Assembly (NCBI GenBank): GCA_949300365.1
Contig: CASGEC010000002.1
Location: 68,961 to 132,960, forward strand
Direction: 5' to 3'
Origin: an uncultured Bacillota bacterium
GTDB lineage: Bacteria; Bacillota_I; Bacilli_A; RFN20; CAG-288
Length of the DNA stretch: 64,000 nucleotides
Part shown: piece after piece, positions 32,201-40,475 of the stretch
Layout of the letters: each line of letters starts with the position of its first letter
Position numbering within the stretch: position 1 is the first letter of the stretch
Notes under the pieces: generated by a model
Database searches by the model: none
What the model was told of the DNA's origin: nothing
What the model saw: only the letters and a program-made list of their open reading frames with translations
Made by a program: the position numbers and the translations under genes

Positions 32201-33471
32201 CCGGCGAGGACGGTGCCCTTGAGGAATCGCCCAACCAGTACTACTACACCCGTCTTGCCGCGACGAGAATCCTGGGTGTCCGCGCGACATCCAACGGCCT
32301 TGAAAACGGCTACTCCACCCTCATCTTCAACGGCAAGGACATCACCATCAACCAATTCGAAGACGTGAAGGATCAGAGCGTTGCCCTGCCGGCGACAAGC
32401 CTCAAGGAAGATTCCTATGCGACCTATAGCATCACCGATGGAAAGCTCCCCGAAGGATTGACCCTCAATCGCGACGGAAGCCTTTCCGGCAAGGCCGAGA
32501 CAAGCGGTGACTACACCGTTACCGTCGAAGCCTTGATCGATGGCTGGATCGAAAAGACGGCGACATTCAAGATCTCCGTCACATCGGCCTTCAGCCTCAA
32601 CAAGGATGGCGACGATCCGAATGCTGCCAAAGTCGGTCAGGACTTCATGACCAAGATTGAGTCGAGTGTCTTCACGACCGAAAACGGCAAGTTCGATTCC
32701 GTTACGTATGAAGTCGAATCCGGTAAGCTTCCTGATGGCATCACAATCGATGACGAGGGAATCATCTCCGGAACGCCGAATGAAAGCGGTACGTTCACGG
32801 CTGTCATCAAGGTCACTGGAACGAAGAAGAGCTCCGGTGGTGGCGGTGGCGGATTCCCCGGTGGCGGTGACTTCCCCGGTGGCGGATTCCCCGGTGGCGG
32901 ATTCCCCGGTGGCGGATTCCCCGGTGGCGGTGACTTCCCTGGCGGTGGATTCCCCGGTGGCGGTGACTTCCCTGGCGGTGGCGGAAGCACCTCTTCTGAC
33001 GACACCACGGGTACCTACACCTTCACGATGACGGTCGCTCCGGCCGATCCTGTTCCGACGAAGACCTTCACGGTCACCTTCAACACCAACGGTGGCGATG
33101 CCATCGCTTCCCAGACGGTCGAAGAAGGCGCGACTCTGGCTTCTGTCCCCAATCCGACCCGCCAAGGCTACAACTTCCTGGGTTGGTTTACCGACAGTGC
33201 CTGCACGACGAAGGCCGACCTCAATACCCCGATCACTTCCGATGTGACCTTCTATGCGGGTTGGGAGAAGCTTGTCACGAGCGAGGATATCCAGACGGCA
33301 ATCGATGACATCGATATTCCCGAAGTTCCCGAACCGACGGATATCTCCGGTGTCGAGAAGGCCGCCAAGGATGCCAAGAACGTGGCCATCGTCGGCACGG
33401 TTCTCGGTGCCATTGGCATCGTCGCCGCTATCGCCCTTGCCATCGTCAGCTTCCTTAAGAGAAGACCCTAA
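29293..33471 (+). CDS. Membrane-tethered GH3 glycosidase with permuted domains, 1392 aa
   Basis: Signal peptide (1-17), then the alpha/beta sandwich domain usually found second in GH3 enzymes (PGETGIYALGDILNGTVNPS), a fibronectin-III-like domain (about 410-515), and only then the TIM-barrel domain (about 690-1010) with CYAKHIAFNDQETNR and the probable nucleophile D919 in GVLDTDGYIGW. This swapped order is known in some bacterial GH3 enzymes. Downstream are two He_PIG-type Ig domains, a Gly/Pro repeat FPGGG(D), an InlB-type repeat (about 1255-1322), a helical stalk and a C-terminal membrane helix with basic end. It should hydrolyse beta-glucosides or xylosides outside the cell. It is the first gene of the surface locus. 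Confidence 0.88.
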   Translation: MKSIILLSALLFAGAASTSSPKAMYFNDFNSREECLEAAGALNREIAEEGITLLKNDGSLPFRGNEYVSVFGVRSDSLTGGSASVQESLKAAGFHVNPTLTTFYEEDSSSIGKERTDFNGTVKASMSTYSDAAFIVLSRAGGEGSDQSTVTDELVDEKTDTHADLKEGTKDGKTVHYKHSLMLTDSEEELVAFVKKNFGKIVVVLNTSNPMEVENLQNDPQINAILHVSRPGETGIYALGDILNGTVNPSGRIQDNWDADHSADPTWQNFGNNGQVNAGTTMLDPKMRTKDNLEGTTEGNIEDFAYNSYFDGLVSYEGKDLDYTHYTIDYEEGIYIGYKYYETRYADMYAEEPTAATQWFDNSVTYPYGYGLSYTTFSMNIVGVYQQENGADEVADGKEFAAADFQNAPGQKAKIDKLYVKVKVKNTGTVAGKQPVQLYVHAPYTQKLEKADHVLVAFGKTDVLNPGEEQELTLSFNVQDIASWDMAYEGADGKTGAYTLEKGDYQIRVLDSSHYDRSITPSDDDAIDTFDFNLAEDTHMTADDFSLKEVSNKFTNQEKEFDPEAIKNGDYQYSFFKSLRTGEIMADGTSSMTVMSRSDFEGTFPTAPTAADRTFNEYWYKNITYWMGFDQDSPIKNDRADYNYKDSEDDPWYITNDDIPADWTQIPNADVDKKAEIQFADMAGIDYTSTEKIVDESSPLNGLTGVEAWTKFMNQLSWEQVASLVEFGGYGTTALENVGKAEDKEADGPNNVQQSYQWCDEPLIAATFNKELAKREGQIVGDLCLFENLTGWYGPGFNYHRSPFSGRNNEYYSQDAYVCGTIGSYVIQGAQSKGVVCYAKHIAFNDQETNRGEVYQWVDEQTMRENDLKSFQIAFQEGGCKSGMVGYGHISGLPNTNNYNLLTGIYKNEWDWKGVLDTDGYIGWINITSPDLMNRAGCELELRTPPWYETPSGTWDASLRDGKGGVKVKTGEDGALEESPNQYYYTRLAATRILGVRATSNGLENGYSTLIFNGKDITINQFEDVKDQSVALPATSLKEDSYATYSITDGKLPEGLTLNRDGSLSGKAETSGDYTVTVEALIDGWIEKTATFKISVTSAFSLNKDGDDPNAAKVGQDFMTKIESSVFTTENGKFDSVTYEVESGKLPDGITIDDEGIISGTPNESGTFTAVIKVTGTKKSSGGGGGGFPGGGDFPGGGFPGGGFPGGGFPGGGDFPGGGFPGGGDFPGGGGSTSSDDTTGTYTFTMTVAPADPVPTKTFTVTFNTNGGDAIASQTVEEGATLASVPNPTRQGYNFLGWFTDSACTTKADLNTPITSDVTFYAGWEKLVTSEDIQTAIDDIDIPEVPEPTDISGVEKAAKDAKNVAIVGTVLGAIGIVAAIALAIVSFLKRRP
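32838..32984 (+). repeat. In-gene tandem repeat encoding FPGGG(D)
   Basis: About nine copies of a 15- or 18-base unit built on TTCCCCGGTGGCGG, encoding a Gly/Pro/Phe linker between the Ig domains and the InlB-type repeat of the GH3 protein. Near-identical units make length change by slippage likely without loss of frame. Confidence 0.8.
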
Positions 33472-33500
33472 GCCGAATAAGCAAAGACGTCAATCGCTAT

Positions 33501-33534
33501 GACCAGACCGGAGGGTTATTCCTCCGGTTTGGTC
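33501..33534 (+). terminator. 14-bp stem-loop between GH3 and lipoprotein genes
   Basis: GACCAGACCGGAGG (33,501-33,514) pairs with CCTCCGGTTTGGTC (33,521-33,534) with one G-T pair. No T run follows, so it may only partly end transcription, or protect the upstream message. Confidence 0.55.
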
Positions 33535-33563
33535 GTATTCCAGAATCAAAGGAGATTATTCAA

Positions 33564-34757
33564 ATGAAAGACAGAAAGAAGGTCCTTGTCCTTCCGCTCT
33601 TATCCTTGATGCTACTTGCCGGCTGCCAGAACACGCCCTCGGCAGCAACGACCCCCATTGACACGGGAAAGGATACCGGCGAAAAGGACACGACGCCTGT
33701 TGAGGATACGACACCTGTTGCGCCGGCAACGAAATACACCGTCACCTTCGACCTCAACTATGATGGTGGAAAGGATTTCACCGTCGAGGTCGAGGAAAAC
33801 GGGACTCTGGCAAGGCCAGAGAATCCAACCCGCGAGAAGTATGCCTTCACCGGCTGGTTCACCGACGAGAAGACGACGACGGCCTATGACTTCGACAGTG
33901 TCGTCTCCAAGGATTTCACCCTCTATGCCGGATGGGTGGACATGTCCAATAGCATCACCGCGACGTTCTATTGGAACTATGAAGGGGCCGATCCGGAAGT
34001 CTATCAGACGGTCCATTTCGAAAAGGGAGGCCGTATCGGTTCGCTTCCCGCCGATCCCACAAGGGAAGGCTATAGCTTCTCTGGCTGGTACCTGGACAAA
34101 GACTGCACCGAGGAATTCAACCAGATGACGCGCTTTGACGAAAACGTCTCCGTCTATGCCTATTGGCGCCAGATGCAGACCTTCGAGGCCGAATATACCC
34201 AGTTGACCGGCTTGGATCCCAACACGGACGATACCTGCGACACGCAGGGAAACAAGCTCGGACAGGGCTATTCCGGAAATGTCAGTGGCACTGGCCTTAT
34301 CAATGCCGAGAAGAACAGCGGCATCAACGCCTCCAACGGATACTATGTCTCAAGCCTTTACTATCCGGGAGCCTATCTGGAATTCGTCATCGAGTCCGAT
34401 GCGGATGCCAGCGCGACCTTGAAGCTGCGCCTGACGGCCGAATACTACAACATCGACCTCTCCGACGAGGATTTCCAGGTCCTTGTCAACGGCACGAAGC
34501 TCTCCTATAGCGAAATCCATTTCACCGGCGTCGTCGAGGACATGACAAGCGAGAAGAAGAGACCCTTCACCGATTACTACATCAACGAGTGCAATCTCAA
34601 GAAGGGCGAGAACGTCATCCGCCTGAGCGTCGAGAACGAGGACTCTCCCCAGACCGGTGCAGGAAGCATGGATGCCAAGGCGCCGGCCGTCGATTGCCTC
34701 TATCTTATCTCCGATGCCAACCTGACCTGGGATCCCTATACCGAGAATATCCAATAG
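33564..34757 (+). CDS. Surface lipoprotein with two InlB-type repeats and a CBM-like domain
   Basis: 397 residues. Signal peptide with lipobox LLAGC (cysteine near residue 21), a Thr/Pro linker with repeated DTTPVE, two InlB/Flg_new-type repeats (about 57-125 and 130-200, each ending in AGW or YWR), and a C-terminal beta-sandwich (about 210-390) with LEFVIESDADASATLKLRL and KKGENVIRLSV, which resembles CBM6/CBM35-type carbohydrate modules. It likely binds glycans for the flanking GH3 enzymes. The ribosome site is AAAGGAG. Confidence 0.75.
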   Translation: MKDRKKVLVLPLLSLMLLAGCQNTPSAATTPIDTGKDTGEKDTTPVEDTTPVAPATKYTVTFDLNYDGGKDFTVEVEENGTLARPENPTREKYAFTGWFTDEKTTTAYDFDSVVSKDFTLYAGWVDMSNSITATFYWNYEGADPEVYQTVHFEKGGRIGSLPADPTREGYSFSGWYLDKDCTEEFNQMTRFDENVSVYAYWRQMQTFEAEYTQLTGLDPNTDDTCDTQGNKLGQGYSGNVSGTGLINAEKNSGINASNGYYVSSLYYPGAYLEFVIESDADASATLKLRLTAEYYNIDLSDEDFQVLVNGTKLSYSEIHFTGVVEDMTSEKKRPFTDYYINECNLKKGENVIRLSVENEDSPQTGAGSMDAKAPAVDCLYLISDANLTWDPYTENIQ

Positions 34758-34766
34758 GAGGTCCGG

Positions 34767-35201
34767 ATGATCGAAAGACTGAAATCCCTTGTCCAAGGAA
34801 GGATTCTTTCCCTCTCCTTTCTTCTTTTTGGCTTCCTATGCGGAATCATCGTCCTTGTCGTCTATTGCCTGACGGGGACGAATGACTTCGTGACTCAGCT
34901 GAGCCCGCTTGTCATCGCCTTCCTTGCCGTAGGCGCAATTTTGTGCCTGCCCCCGCTCTTTCTGAGGAACGAGCGCTTCTTCCTCTTCCTTCCCTTCCTC
35001 TGCTATCTTTTCGCCTTCTTCGAGTTCATCGTCGTCCAGGTCAACTACATCGCCAACGTCCTTGTCAGCATCGACGGCAACACCTTCTCCGCTTCTTTCA
35101 TCCTGACCATCGTCTTCTTCCTTCTTGCCATCCTTTCGGGCATTGTCTCCTTCTCCCTTTTTAGGGAAAGGAAAACGGTGACGGAGGCCAACGGAAAATG
35201 A
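34767..35201 (+). CDS. Small four-helix membrane protein, 144 aa
   Basis: Starts MIERLKSLVQGRILSLSF after a GGAGG site. Four hydrophobic segments (about residues 14-36, 48-68, 74-94, 104-128) with short loops. No family recognised. It lies between the lipoprotein and the second GH3 gene and overlaps the latter's start (ATGA), so it is likely an accessory membrane component of the locus. Confidence 0.6.
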   Translation: MIERLKSLVQGRILSLSFLLFGFLCGIIVLVVYCLTGTNDFVTQLSPLVIAFLAVGAILCLPPLFLRNERFFLFLPFLCYLFAFFEFIVVQVNYIANVLVSIDGNTFSASFILTIVFFLLAILSGIVSFSLFRERKTVTEANGK

Positions 35202-38080
35202 AACTGTTCAACAAGAAAATCTGGGAAGTCGTCTTCGTCTCCTCCACCGCCGTCTTCTGCCTTGGAAAGGCCGTCTATGATGCCGCTAGTGCCAACCCAA
35301 ACCAAGTCAACGATTTCTTCGGCATCCAGCAGACAACCGCTTTCTCCGGATATTTTGGACGTGACTATGAAAACGCCGACGAGGTCAAGGCCTATTGCCA
35401 GGAAGTGGGAAGGGAAGTCCAGCAGGAAGGAACCGTCCTCCTGAAGAACGAAAACAACGCCCTCCCGCTTTCCAAGGGCGAGAAGGTCTCCCTCTTCTTC
35501 AATGGCTCCGGACGCTTCAACTATGCGACCTCCGGTTCCTCCGCGGCCGATACCAGCAACTACAAGAACCTCAACCAGGCTCTGACCGATGCCGGACTAT
35601 CTGTCAACAAGACCCTCTGGGACTTTACGAGTTCCGAATCCTTCACCAAGGAATATCGCCGTTATTTGCGCGGACAGAACTACAAGATCAGCGAAGCGCC
35701 CTATTCCGCCTATAGCGACGAGGTGAAGAAGACCTTCGCGGAGTATAAAACCGCCATCTTCACCATCTCCAGGGACTCCGGCGAAGGAAAGGACATCAAT
35801 GCCCGCAACGCCGATACGATCGATGGCTCCTATTTGACCTTGAGCCAAGAGGAGCTCGATATGCTTAAGGAGATGACAAAGCTCAAGAAGGAGGGGACGA
35901 TTGGCAAGATCGTTGTCCTCCTCAATAGCTCCCAGGGCATCCAGCTTGATTTCCTCTCCGATCCGGACGTGGATGTCGATGCCTGCCTCTTTGTCGGCAA
36001 TGTCGGCGCCTATGGTATCGATGGCATGGCGGACGTCCTTGTCGGCAACGTCAATCCTTCCGGTAGGCTTTCCGACACGCTTTTGAAGGACAACTTCTCC
36101 TCGCCGGCGATGGCAAGCTGGGTCCTCAATACCGGCATGTCCTATTCCCAGGTCTACGACAACAGCAAGGATCTCCACGCGACCCAGCAGTACTATGGTG
36201 TCAATCTCGAGGGCATCTATGTCGGCTATCGCTACTATGAGACCCGCTACTACGATAGCGTCATGAAGGCGACGGGTGTCGGAGACTACGACTATGATGA
36301 CGTTGTCGCCTATCCTTTCGGCTATGGCCTGAGCTATACCGACTTTTCCTACTCCGACTACAAGGTCACGGAGGACGATAACGGGGACTTTGCCGTCACC
36401 CTGAAAGTCACAAACGAAGGCAAGACGGCCGGTAAGGAAGTCGTTCAGATCTATCTCTCCAAGCCCTATACGGACTACGATAAGAAAAACGGCATCGAGA
36501 AGAGCGCCGTTGAGCTTGTCGGCTTCGACAAGACGGAAATCCTTGCCCCAAAGGGGGAAGAGGGCGATAGTCAAGAAGTGACGATCACTATTCCCCGTGA
36601 GAAGATGAAGTCCTATGACGCCAACGGGGCCAAGACCTACATCGTCGACGAAGGCGACTATTCCCTGGTCCTTGGAAAGGATAGCCACGATGCCACGAAC
36701 AACCTCCTTGCCAGCAAGGGAAAGGGAAATGTCGGCGGCGAGAGCGCCTTCGTCTATACCTTCCACCAGGACGAACTGGATACGAAGACCTATAGCACAT
36801 CCACCCATACCGGAAAGCCGATCACGAACCTCTTTGACGAAAGCGACATCAACCGCTATTCCCATCGTGGCGACAACAAGGTCACCTATGTCAGCCGCAG
36901 CAACTGGGAGAAGACCTTCCCCACAGCGTCCGTCACCTTGACCATCAACGATGAGATGAAGAAGGACCTTGCTCCCAATAGGAGCTATACGGAGACGGAG
37001 ACGGCGCTTCCAACCTACGGTGCGGAGCAAAAGTGGCGTTTGGCTCAGCTTCGCTCCACAGAGAAGAATCCTATTCCCTACGATGATGAGAGGTGGGACG
37101 AGCTCCTCGACCAGATGAGCTTTGCCGACCAAAGCCTCTTGATCACCTCGGCCTCCTTCTCCACCGTTGCCCTTCCTTCCGTCAGCAAACCCGTGACGGC
37201 CGAGGACGATGGCCCGACGGGTGTCAGCCACACGAAGACGGGAACCTCCTTCTGCAGCGAAGGTATCTGGGCCTGCACCTTCAACGTCGAACTGATCGAG
37301 AAGGTCGGCGATGCCCTGGCGGAGGATTGTATCGAGGCGGGAAAGACGGGTCTATTTGCCGGCGGCGTCAACATCCACAGGACACCTTTCGGCGGAAGAA
37401 ACCACGAGTACTTCTCCGAGGATCCCTTCCTTTCGGGAGAGGCCGGAAAGGCGGAAGTGATCGGGCTCCAGAAGAAGGGCGTCATCGCCCACGTCAAGCA
37501 CCTTGCCTTCAACGAGATGGAGAGCAACCGCAACGGTATCGGCATCTGGCTTTCGGAACAGGAGGCCAGGGAAATCCTTCTTGCCCCCTTTGAGGCCTGC
37601 CTTGCCATCGACGAGGGAAACTCCCACGGCGTGATGTCTTCCTTCAACCGCATCGGCACCATCTGGGCGGGCGGACACGACAACCTCCAGAACGCCCTGA
37701 TCCGCGGCGAGTGGGGCTTTGATGGCTATGCCATCACCGACATGGCCGATTCCAATGGCGCCTTCTACATGACCTATCAGGACGGAATCCTCAACGGGAC
37801 CGACTGCTACCTTGGCGGCGGCTCGGAAAGTGCCCTAAATGCCTTTAGGAATTCCCCGACCTTCGCCCACAGGATGCGGGAGAGCTGCCATCGTATCCTC
37901 TATGCCGTTGGAAACTTCTCCAGGGCGATGAACGGCTATGGCGAAAACGATGACGTCAAGGTCGAGATGCCTTGGTGGCAGACAACCCTGATCGCTGTCG
38001 ATAGTGTCCTTGTGGCAATCTCCTTGGCTTCCATCGGACTCTACGTCACAAGCCTCATCCTTGAGAAGAAAAGACAATGA
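35198..38080 (+). CDS. Second membrane-tethered GH3 glycosidase, permuted domains, 960 aa
   Basis: N-terminal signal anchor (about 8-30), then the alpha/beta sandwich domain (AYGIDGMADVLVGNVNPSGR), a fibronectin-III-like domain (about 395-500), then the TIM barrel with VIAHVKHLAFNEMESNR and probable nucleophile D848 in GYAITDMAD. It ends with a membrane helix (about 930-953) and EKKRQ. The order of domains is the same as in the first GH3 but the accessory Ig and InlB parts are missing. The PG-E-x-G motif of the first enzyme is changed to VGNVG here, so substrate range may differ. Coupled to the upstream membrane gene. Confidence 0.88.
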   Translation: MKLFNKKIWEVVFVSSTAVFCLGKAVYDAASANPNQVNDFFGIQQTTAFSGYFGRDYENADEVKAYCQEVGREVQQEGTVLLKNENNALPLSKGEKVSLFFNGSGRFNYATSGSSAADTSNYKNLNQALTDAGLSVNKTLWDFTSSESFTKEYRRYLRGQNYKISEAPYSAYSDEVKKTFAEYKTAIFTISRDSGEGKDINARNADTIDGSYLTLSQEELDMLKEMTKLKKEGTIGKIVVLLNSSQGIQLDFLSDPDVDVDACLFVGNVGAYGIDGMADVLVGNVNPSGRLSDTLLKDNFSSPAMASWVLNTGMSYSQVYDNSKDLHATQQYYGVNLEGIYVGYRYYETRYYDSVMKATGVGDYDYDDVVAYPFGYGLSYTDFSYSDYKVTEDDNGDFAVTLKVTNEGKTAGKEVVQIYLSKPYTDYDKKNGIEKSAVELVGFDKTEILAPKGEEGDSQEVTITIPREKMKSYDANGAKTYIVDEGDYSLVLGKDSHDATNNLLASKGKGNVGGESAFVYTFHQDELDTKTYSTSTHTGKPITNLFDESDINRYSHRGDNKVTYVSRSNWEKTFPTASVTLTINDEMKKDLAPNRSYTETETALPTYGAEQKWRLAQLRSTEKNPIPYDDERWDELLDQMSFADQSLLITSASFSTVALPSVSKPVTAEDDGPTGVSHTKTGTSFCSEGIWACTFNVELIEKVGDALAEDCIEAGKTGLFAGGVNIHRTPFGGRNHEYFSEDPFLSGEAGKAEVIGLQKKGVIAHVKHLAFNEMESNRNGIGIWLSEQEAREILLAPFEACLAIDEGNSHGVMSSFNRIGTIWAGGHDNLQNALIRGEWGFDGYAITDMADSNGAFYMTYQDGILNGTDCYLGGGSESALNAFRNSPTFAHRMRESCHRILYAVGNFSRAMNGYGENDDVKVEMPWWQTTLIAVDSVLVAISLASIGLYVTSLILEKKRQ

Positions 38081-38121
38081 TTTCCCTTTCAGGCCAATGA
38101 CCCCAAAGGATCGTTGATTCT

Positions 38122-38158
38122 GGAAAGGCCCCGTTTGCAAAGACGGGGTTTTCCTTTT
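38122..38158. terminator. Terminator between GH3 and LytTR genes
   Basis: GGAAAGGCCCCGT and ACGGGGTTTTCC form a stem with a short loop, followed by TTTTTC. It separates the convergent GH3 and two-component operons. Confidence 0.8.
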
Positions 38159-38159
38159 T

Positions 38160-38891
38160 CTAGAGAAGGATCGTTCCCTTTTCGCCCAGGAGCTTGATGT
38201 AGCTTTCCCGGACGTCGTTTTCCTTGCGGTGGCTGATGGGAAGGCGCTCTCCGTCATAAAGGAGGACCTTGCCCTTCGAGAATTCCTTGATAGCCTTGAA
38301 ATGGACGAGGAATGACTTGTGGATGCGAAGGAAACCAAAGGGAAGAAGCCTTTCCTCCAATCGATCCATGGTTGAGGAAAGAAGGGTCGTCTTCTCTTCG
38401 CCCTTCAGATGCAGCTCCTGATAGTCCCCATAGGATTCCAGATACAGGATGTCCGAGATGGCGACGTTGAGGACCTGCTTCTTGGAGACGAACTCGAGGT
38501 ATTTCGGAAGGGCCTTCTTGGCCATGTCGATATAGGCCGTCAAAACGGAGGCCATGTCCTTGAGGAAGGCATTCTTGCGGATGAACCCGAAGGGGTGAAC
38601 AGAGAAGGACTCAAAGACCTTGTCTTCCCGGGAGGAGAGGAAGATGAATGTCGGTGGGTCGACGATTTGGGCGACTTGCTTGGCTAGGGCGATGCCGTCC
38701 ATCTCCGGGATTTCGATATCCAAAAAGAGAAGGTCGTCCTTTCTCTTGGCGTCAAGGTAGGCCTTGGCCGAGGTAAAGCAGTCCAGGGAGAGAAGAAGGC
38801 CCCGGCTTTCAAAAAAGCCCACAAGGGATCCGGAGACGATCTTCAGGAAGGCGGTATCGTCATCGACGATCGCGGCGTTAATCTTCTTCAT
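38160..38891 (-). CDS. LytTR-family response regulator
   Basis: 243 residues from the ATG at 38,889-38,891 with AGGGAG upstream; a TTG just before is rejected. Receiver domain with AAIVDDDTAFLK (acidic pocket) and LLFLDIEIPEMDG (phospho-acceptor Asp), then a LytTR DNA-binding domain with DILYLESYGDYQELHLKG and FLRIHKSFLVHF. It works with the kinase encoded just upstream, overlapping by 14 bases. AgrA/ComE-like systems usually sense peptides; the neighbouring glycosidase locus is a possible target, by proximity only. Confidence 0.9.
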   Translation of the reverse strand: MKKINAAIVDDDTAFLKIVSGSLVGFFESRGLLLSLDCFTSAKAYLDAKRKDDLLFLDIEIPEMDGIALAKQVAQIVDPPTFIFLSSREDKVFESFSVHPFGFIRKNAFLKDMASVLTAYIDMAKKALPKYLEFVSKKQVLNVAISDILYLESYGDYQELHLKGEEKTTLLSSTMDRLEERLLPFGFLRIHKSFLVHFKAIKEFSKGKVLLYDGERLPISHRKENDVRESYIKLLGEKGTILL

Positions 38892-40239
38892 CGACAAGCT
38901 CCCTGTCCATCAGATAGGCACGGACGACAAAAAGGCCTTCCTCCTTCTGGAAAGTGGCAAAGCCATGGTATTTCTGGCAGATGCCCTGAATGATACGACA
39001 GCCCAGCCCATGGACAAGGCTATCGTTCTTCGTGGTCTTCAGATGCTGGAGTTCGTCCTTCCTGAAATCCTGCTTGACCGGATTCTTGCACTGGAGGAAG
39101 AGCTTGTCCGTGCCATAGACGATGTTGAGGTTGATGGTCCTATCCTCGGCCCGTTCCCTATCCAGGCATTCGATGGCGTTGTCGACGATGTTGGTCAAGA
39201 GGGAACAGAGATCGTAGTCGTCAAAGGGAAGCTTGTCCGGGACGATGGCACGGCAGCTTAGCGCCACGTCATGGTTCTTGGCCTTGCGTCTTTCCAGGGT
39301 GATGATGGTCTTGATGGCCTCGTTGTTGCAATCGAAGGTGGAAAGGGAAGGGAGGACGTTTGCTTGGAAGGAATCGAAATAGTCTCTCAGGCCATCGAGG
39401 TTACCCGAATCCAAATAGCTCTTCATCAAGGCGACCTGGTTGCGGATATCGTGGCGGATCTTGCGGATTTCCTCGATGTTGCTTCTTGTCAGCTTGAGCA
39501 TTTCCATGTTGCTCTGGCCCATTCTCGTCTTGGCCTCGAAGATGAGGGCATCCTTTCTTTCCTTGCTGATGGCATAGACAAGAAGATAGCCAACGATCGT
39601 CATCAGGTAAAGGATGAGAAGGGCAGCGATTTCCGTTGCCGTATAGAAGAAAGCAAGCGGATGGAGATGGTTGGCGATGGCAAAGAAGACGAAGAAGGCG
39701 GAGAAGACGGCATCGGCGAAAATGGCAATCGTCGCTCCTAGGGGTATGGTCTTGAACTTGTCCAGGGAGAAATGATGAATGAGGATAGCGACGGCGACGG
39801 TCAAAAGGATAGCTGGAATGCGGCCCCAGAGAAGGTTGACCGTCGTATTCATGGCATCCATGCAGCGCATGGCAAACTCATCGATCAGCATGGCGTTGGC
39901 GTAAAGGACGGAAGTGAGGATGATCTTCTGGGAATTGTTTGGATGCTTGCTGAAGGCCAAGGAATAGATGATAAAGGAAACGAGATATCCGAGCGGGAAA
40001 TTGATACCGGCGAAGAATGGCACGGCCTTAGCCAATCCAAAGACAAGACAGCTTACGAAAGTCAGGCCAGCAAACAGCAAGACAATCCGCAGAATGAAAA
40101 AGAGGATTTCTTTTATCTCCGTCCATTTTTTCGGGGCATCCAAAACAAGAGGCAAGGCAAAAGCCAAGGCGAGGATTTCCATCACGGTGGCGCCGTCGTA
40201 GGCAAAACAGAAGTAATCGACGATAAAGTTTGAGTCCAT
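38878..40239 (-). CDS. GHKL (AgrC/ComD-like) sensor histidine kinase
   Basis: 453 residues: six to seven membrane helices over the first 220 residues, then a helical dimerisation region with KIRHDIRNQ (phospho-accepting His) and a GHKL ATPase with TNIVDNAIECLD (N box) and GLGCRIIQGI (G box). This layout is the class 10 peptide-sensing kinase type. No clear ribosome site precedes the ATG at 40,237-40,239. A ligand peptide gene was not found beside it. Confidence 0.88.
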   Translation of the reverse strand: MDSNFIVDYFCFAYDGATVMEILALAFALPLVLDAPKKWTEIKEILFFILRIVLLFAGLTFVSCLVFGLAKAVPFFAGINFPLGYLVSFIIYSLAFSKHPNNSQKIILTSVLYANAMLIDEFAMRCMDAMNTTVNLLWGRIPAILLTVAVAILIHHFSLDKFKTIPLGATIAIFADAVFSAFFVFFAIANHLHPLAFFYTATEIAALLILYLMTIVGYLLVYAISKERKDALIFEAKTRMGQSNMEMLKLTRSNIEEIRKIRHDIRNQVALMKSYLDSGNLDGLRDYFDSFQANVLPSLSTFDCNNEAIKTIITLERRKAKNHDVALSCRAIVPDKLPFDDYDLCSLLTNIVDNAIECLDRERAEDRTINLNIVYGTDKLFLQCKNPVKQDFRKDELQHLKTTKNDSLVHGLGCRIIQGICQKYHGFATFQKEEGLFVVRAYLMDRELVDEED

Positions 40240-40355
40240 AACAATGAAAATAGGTTTGTTTTTACACTAATATTTTAGCCATGTACAAGAGCAATGCAAG
40301 GGCTTTCATGGAATTTCGAAAACACTGAAATTTCACTTGAAAAAAAGGCCATTCG

Positions 40356-40385
40356 TTGACTTTGGATTTCCTCTTTCTATATAAT
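40356..40385 (+). promoter_or_regulatory. Promoter of the rimP-nusA-infB operon
   Basis: TTGACT (40,356) and a perfect TATAAT (40,380) are separated by 18 bases. It starts a transcript with a leader of about 85 bases before rimP. Confidence 0.75.
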
Positions 40386-40423
40386 TGTTGTGTCTTGGGA
40401 AACCAGGACGCATTCTTAATCGT

Positions 40424-40463
40424 GAAAGATTGAGGGTGGGCCTATGGCTCACTCTTTCTTTTT
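40424..40463 (+). promoter_or_regulatory. Terminator-like leader hairpin upstream of rimP
   Basis: GTGGGCC and GGCTCAC form the core of a stem extended by GAAAG/CTTTC, followed by a T-rich run just before the AGGGGAGG ribosome site. A terminator-like hairpin at this place is common in front of rimP-nusA and fits attenuation by NusA; that function is inferred. Confidence 0.55.
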
Positions 40464-40475
40464 AGGGGAGGAAAG

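Noticed and set aside
32838..32984. Collagen-like domain
   Set aside because: The repeat is FPGGG(D), not Gly-X-Y triplets; it is better described as a flexible Gly/Pro linker.
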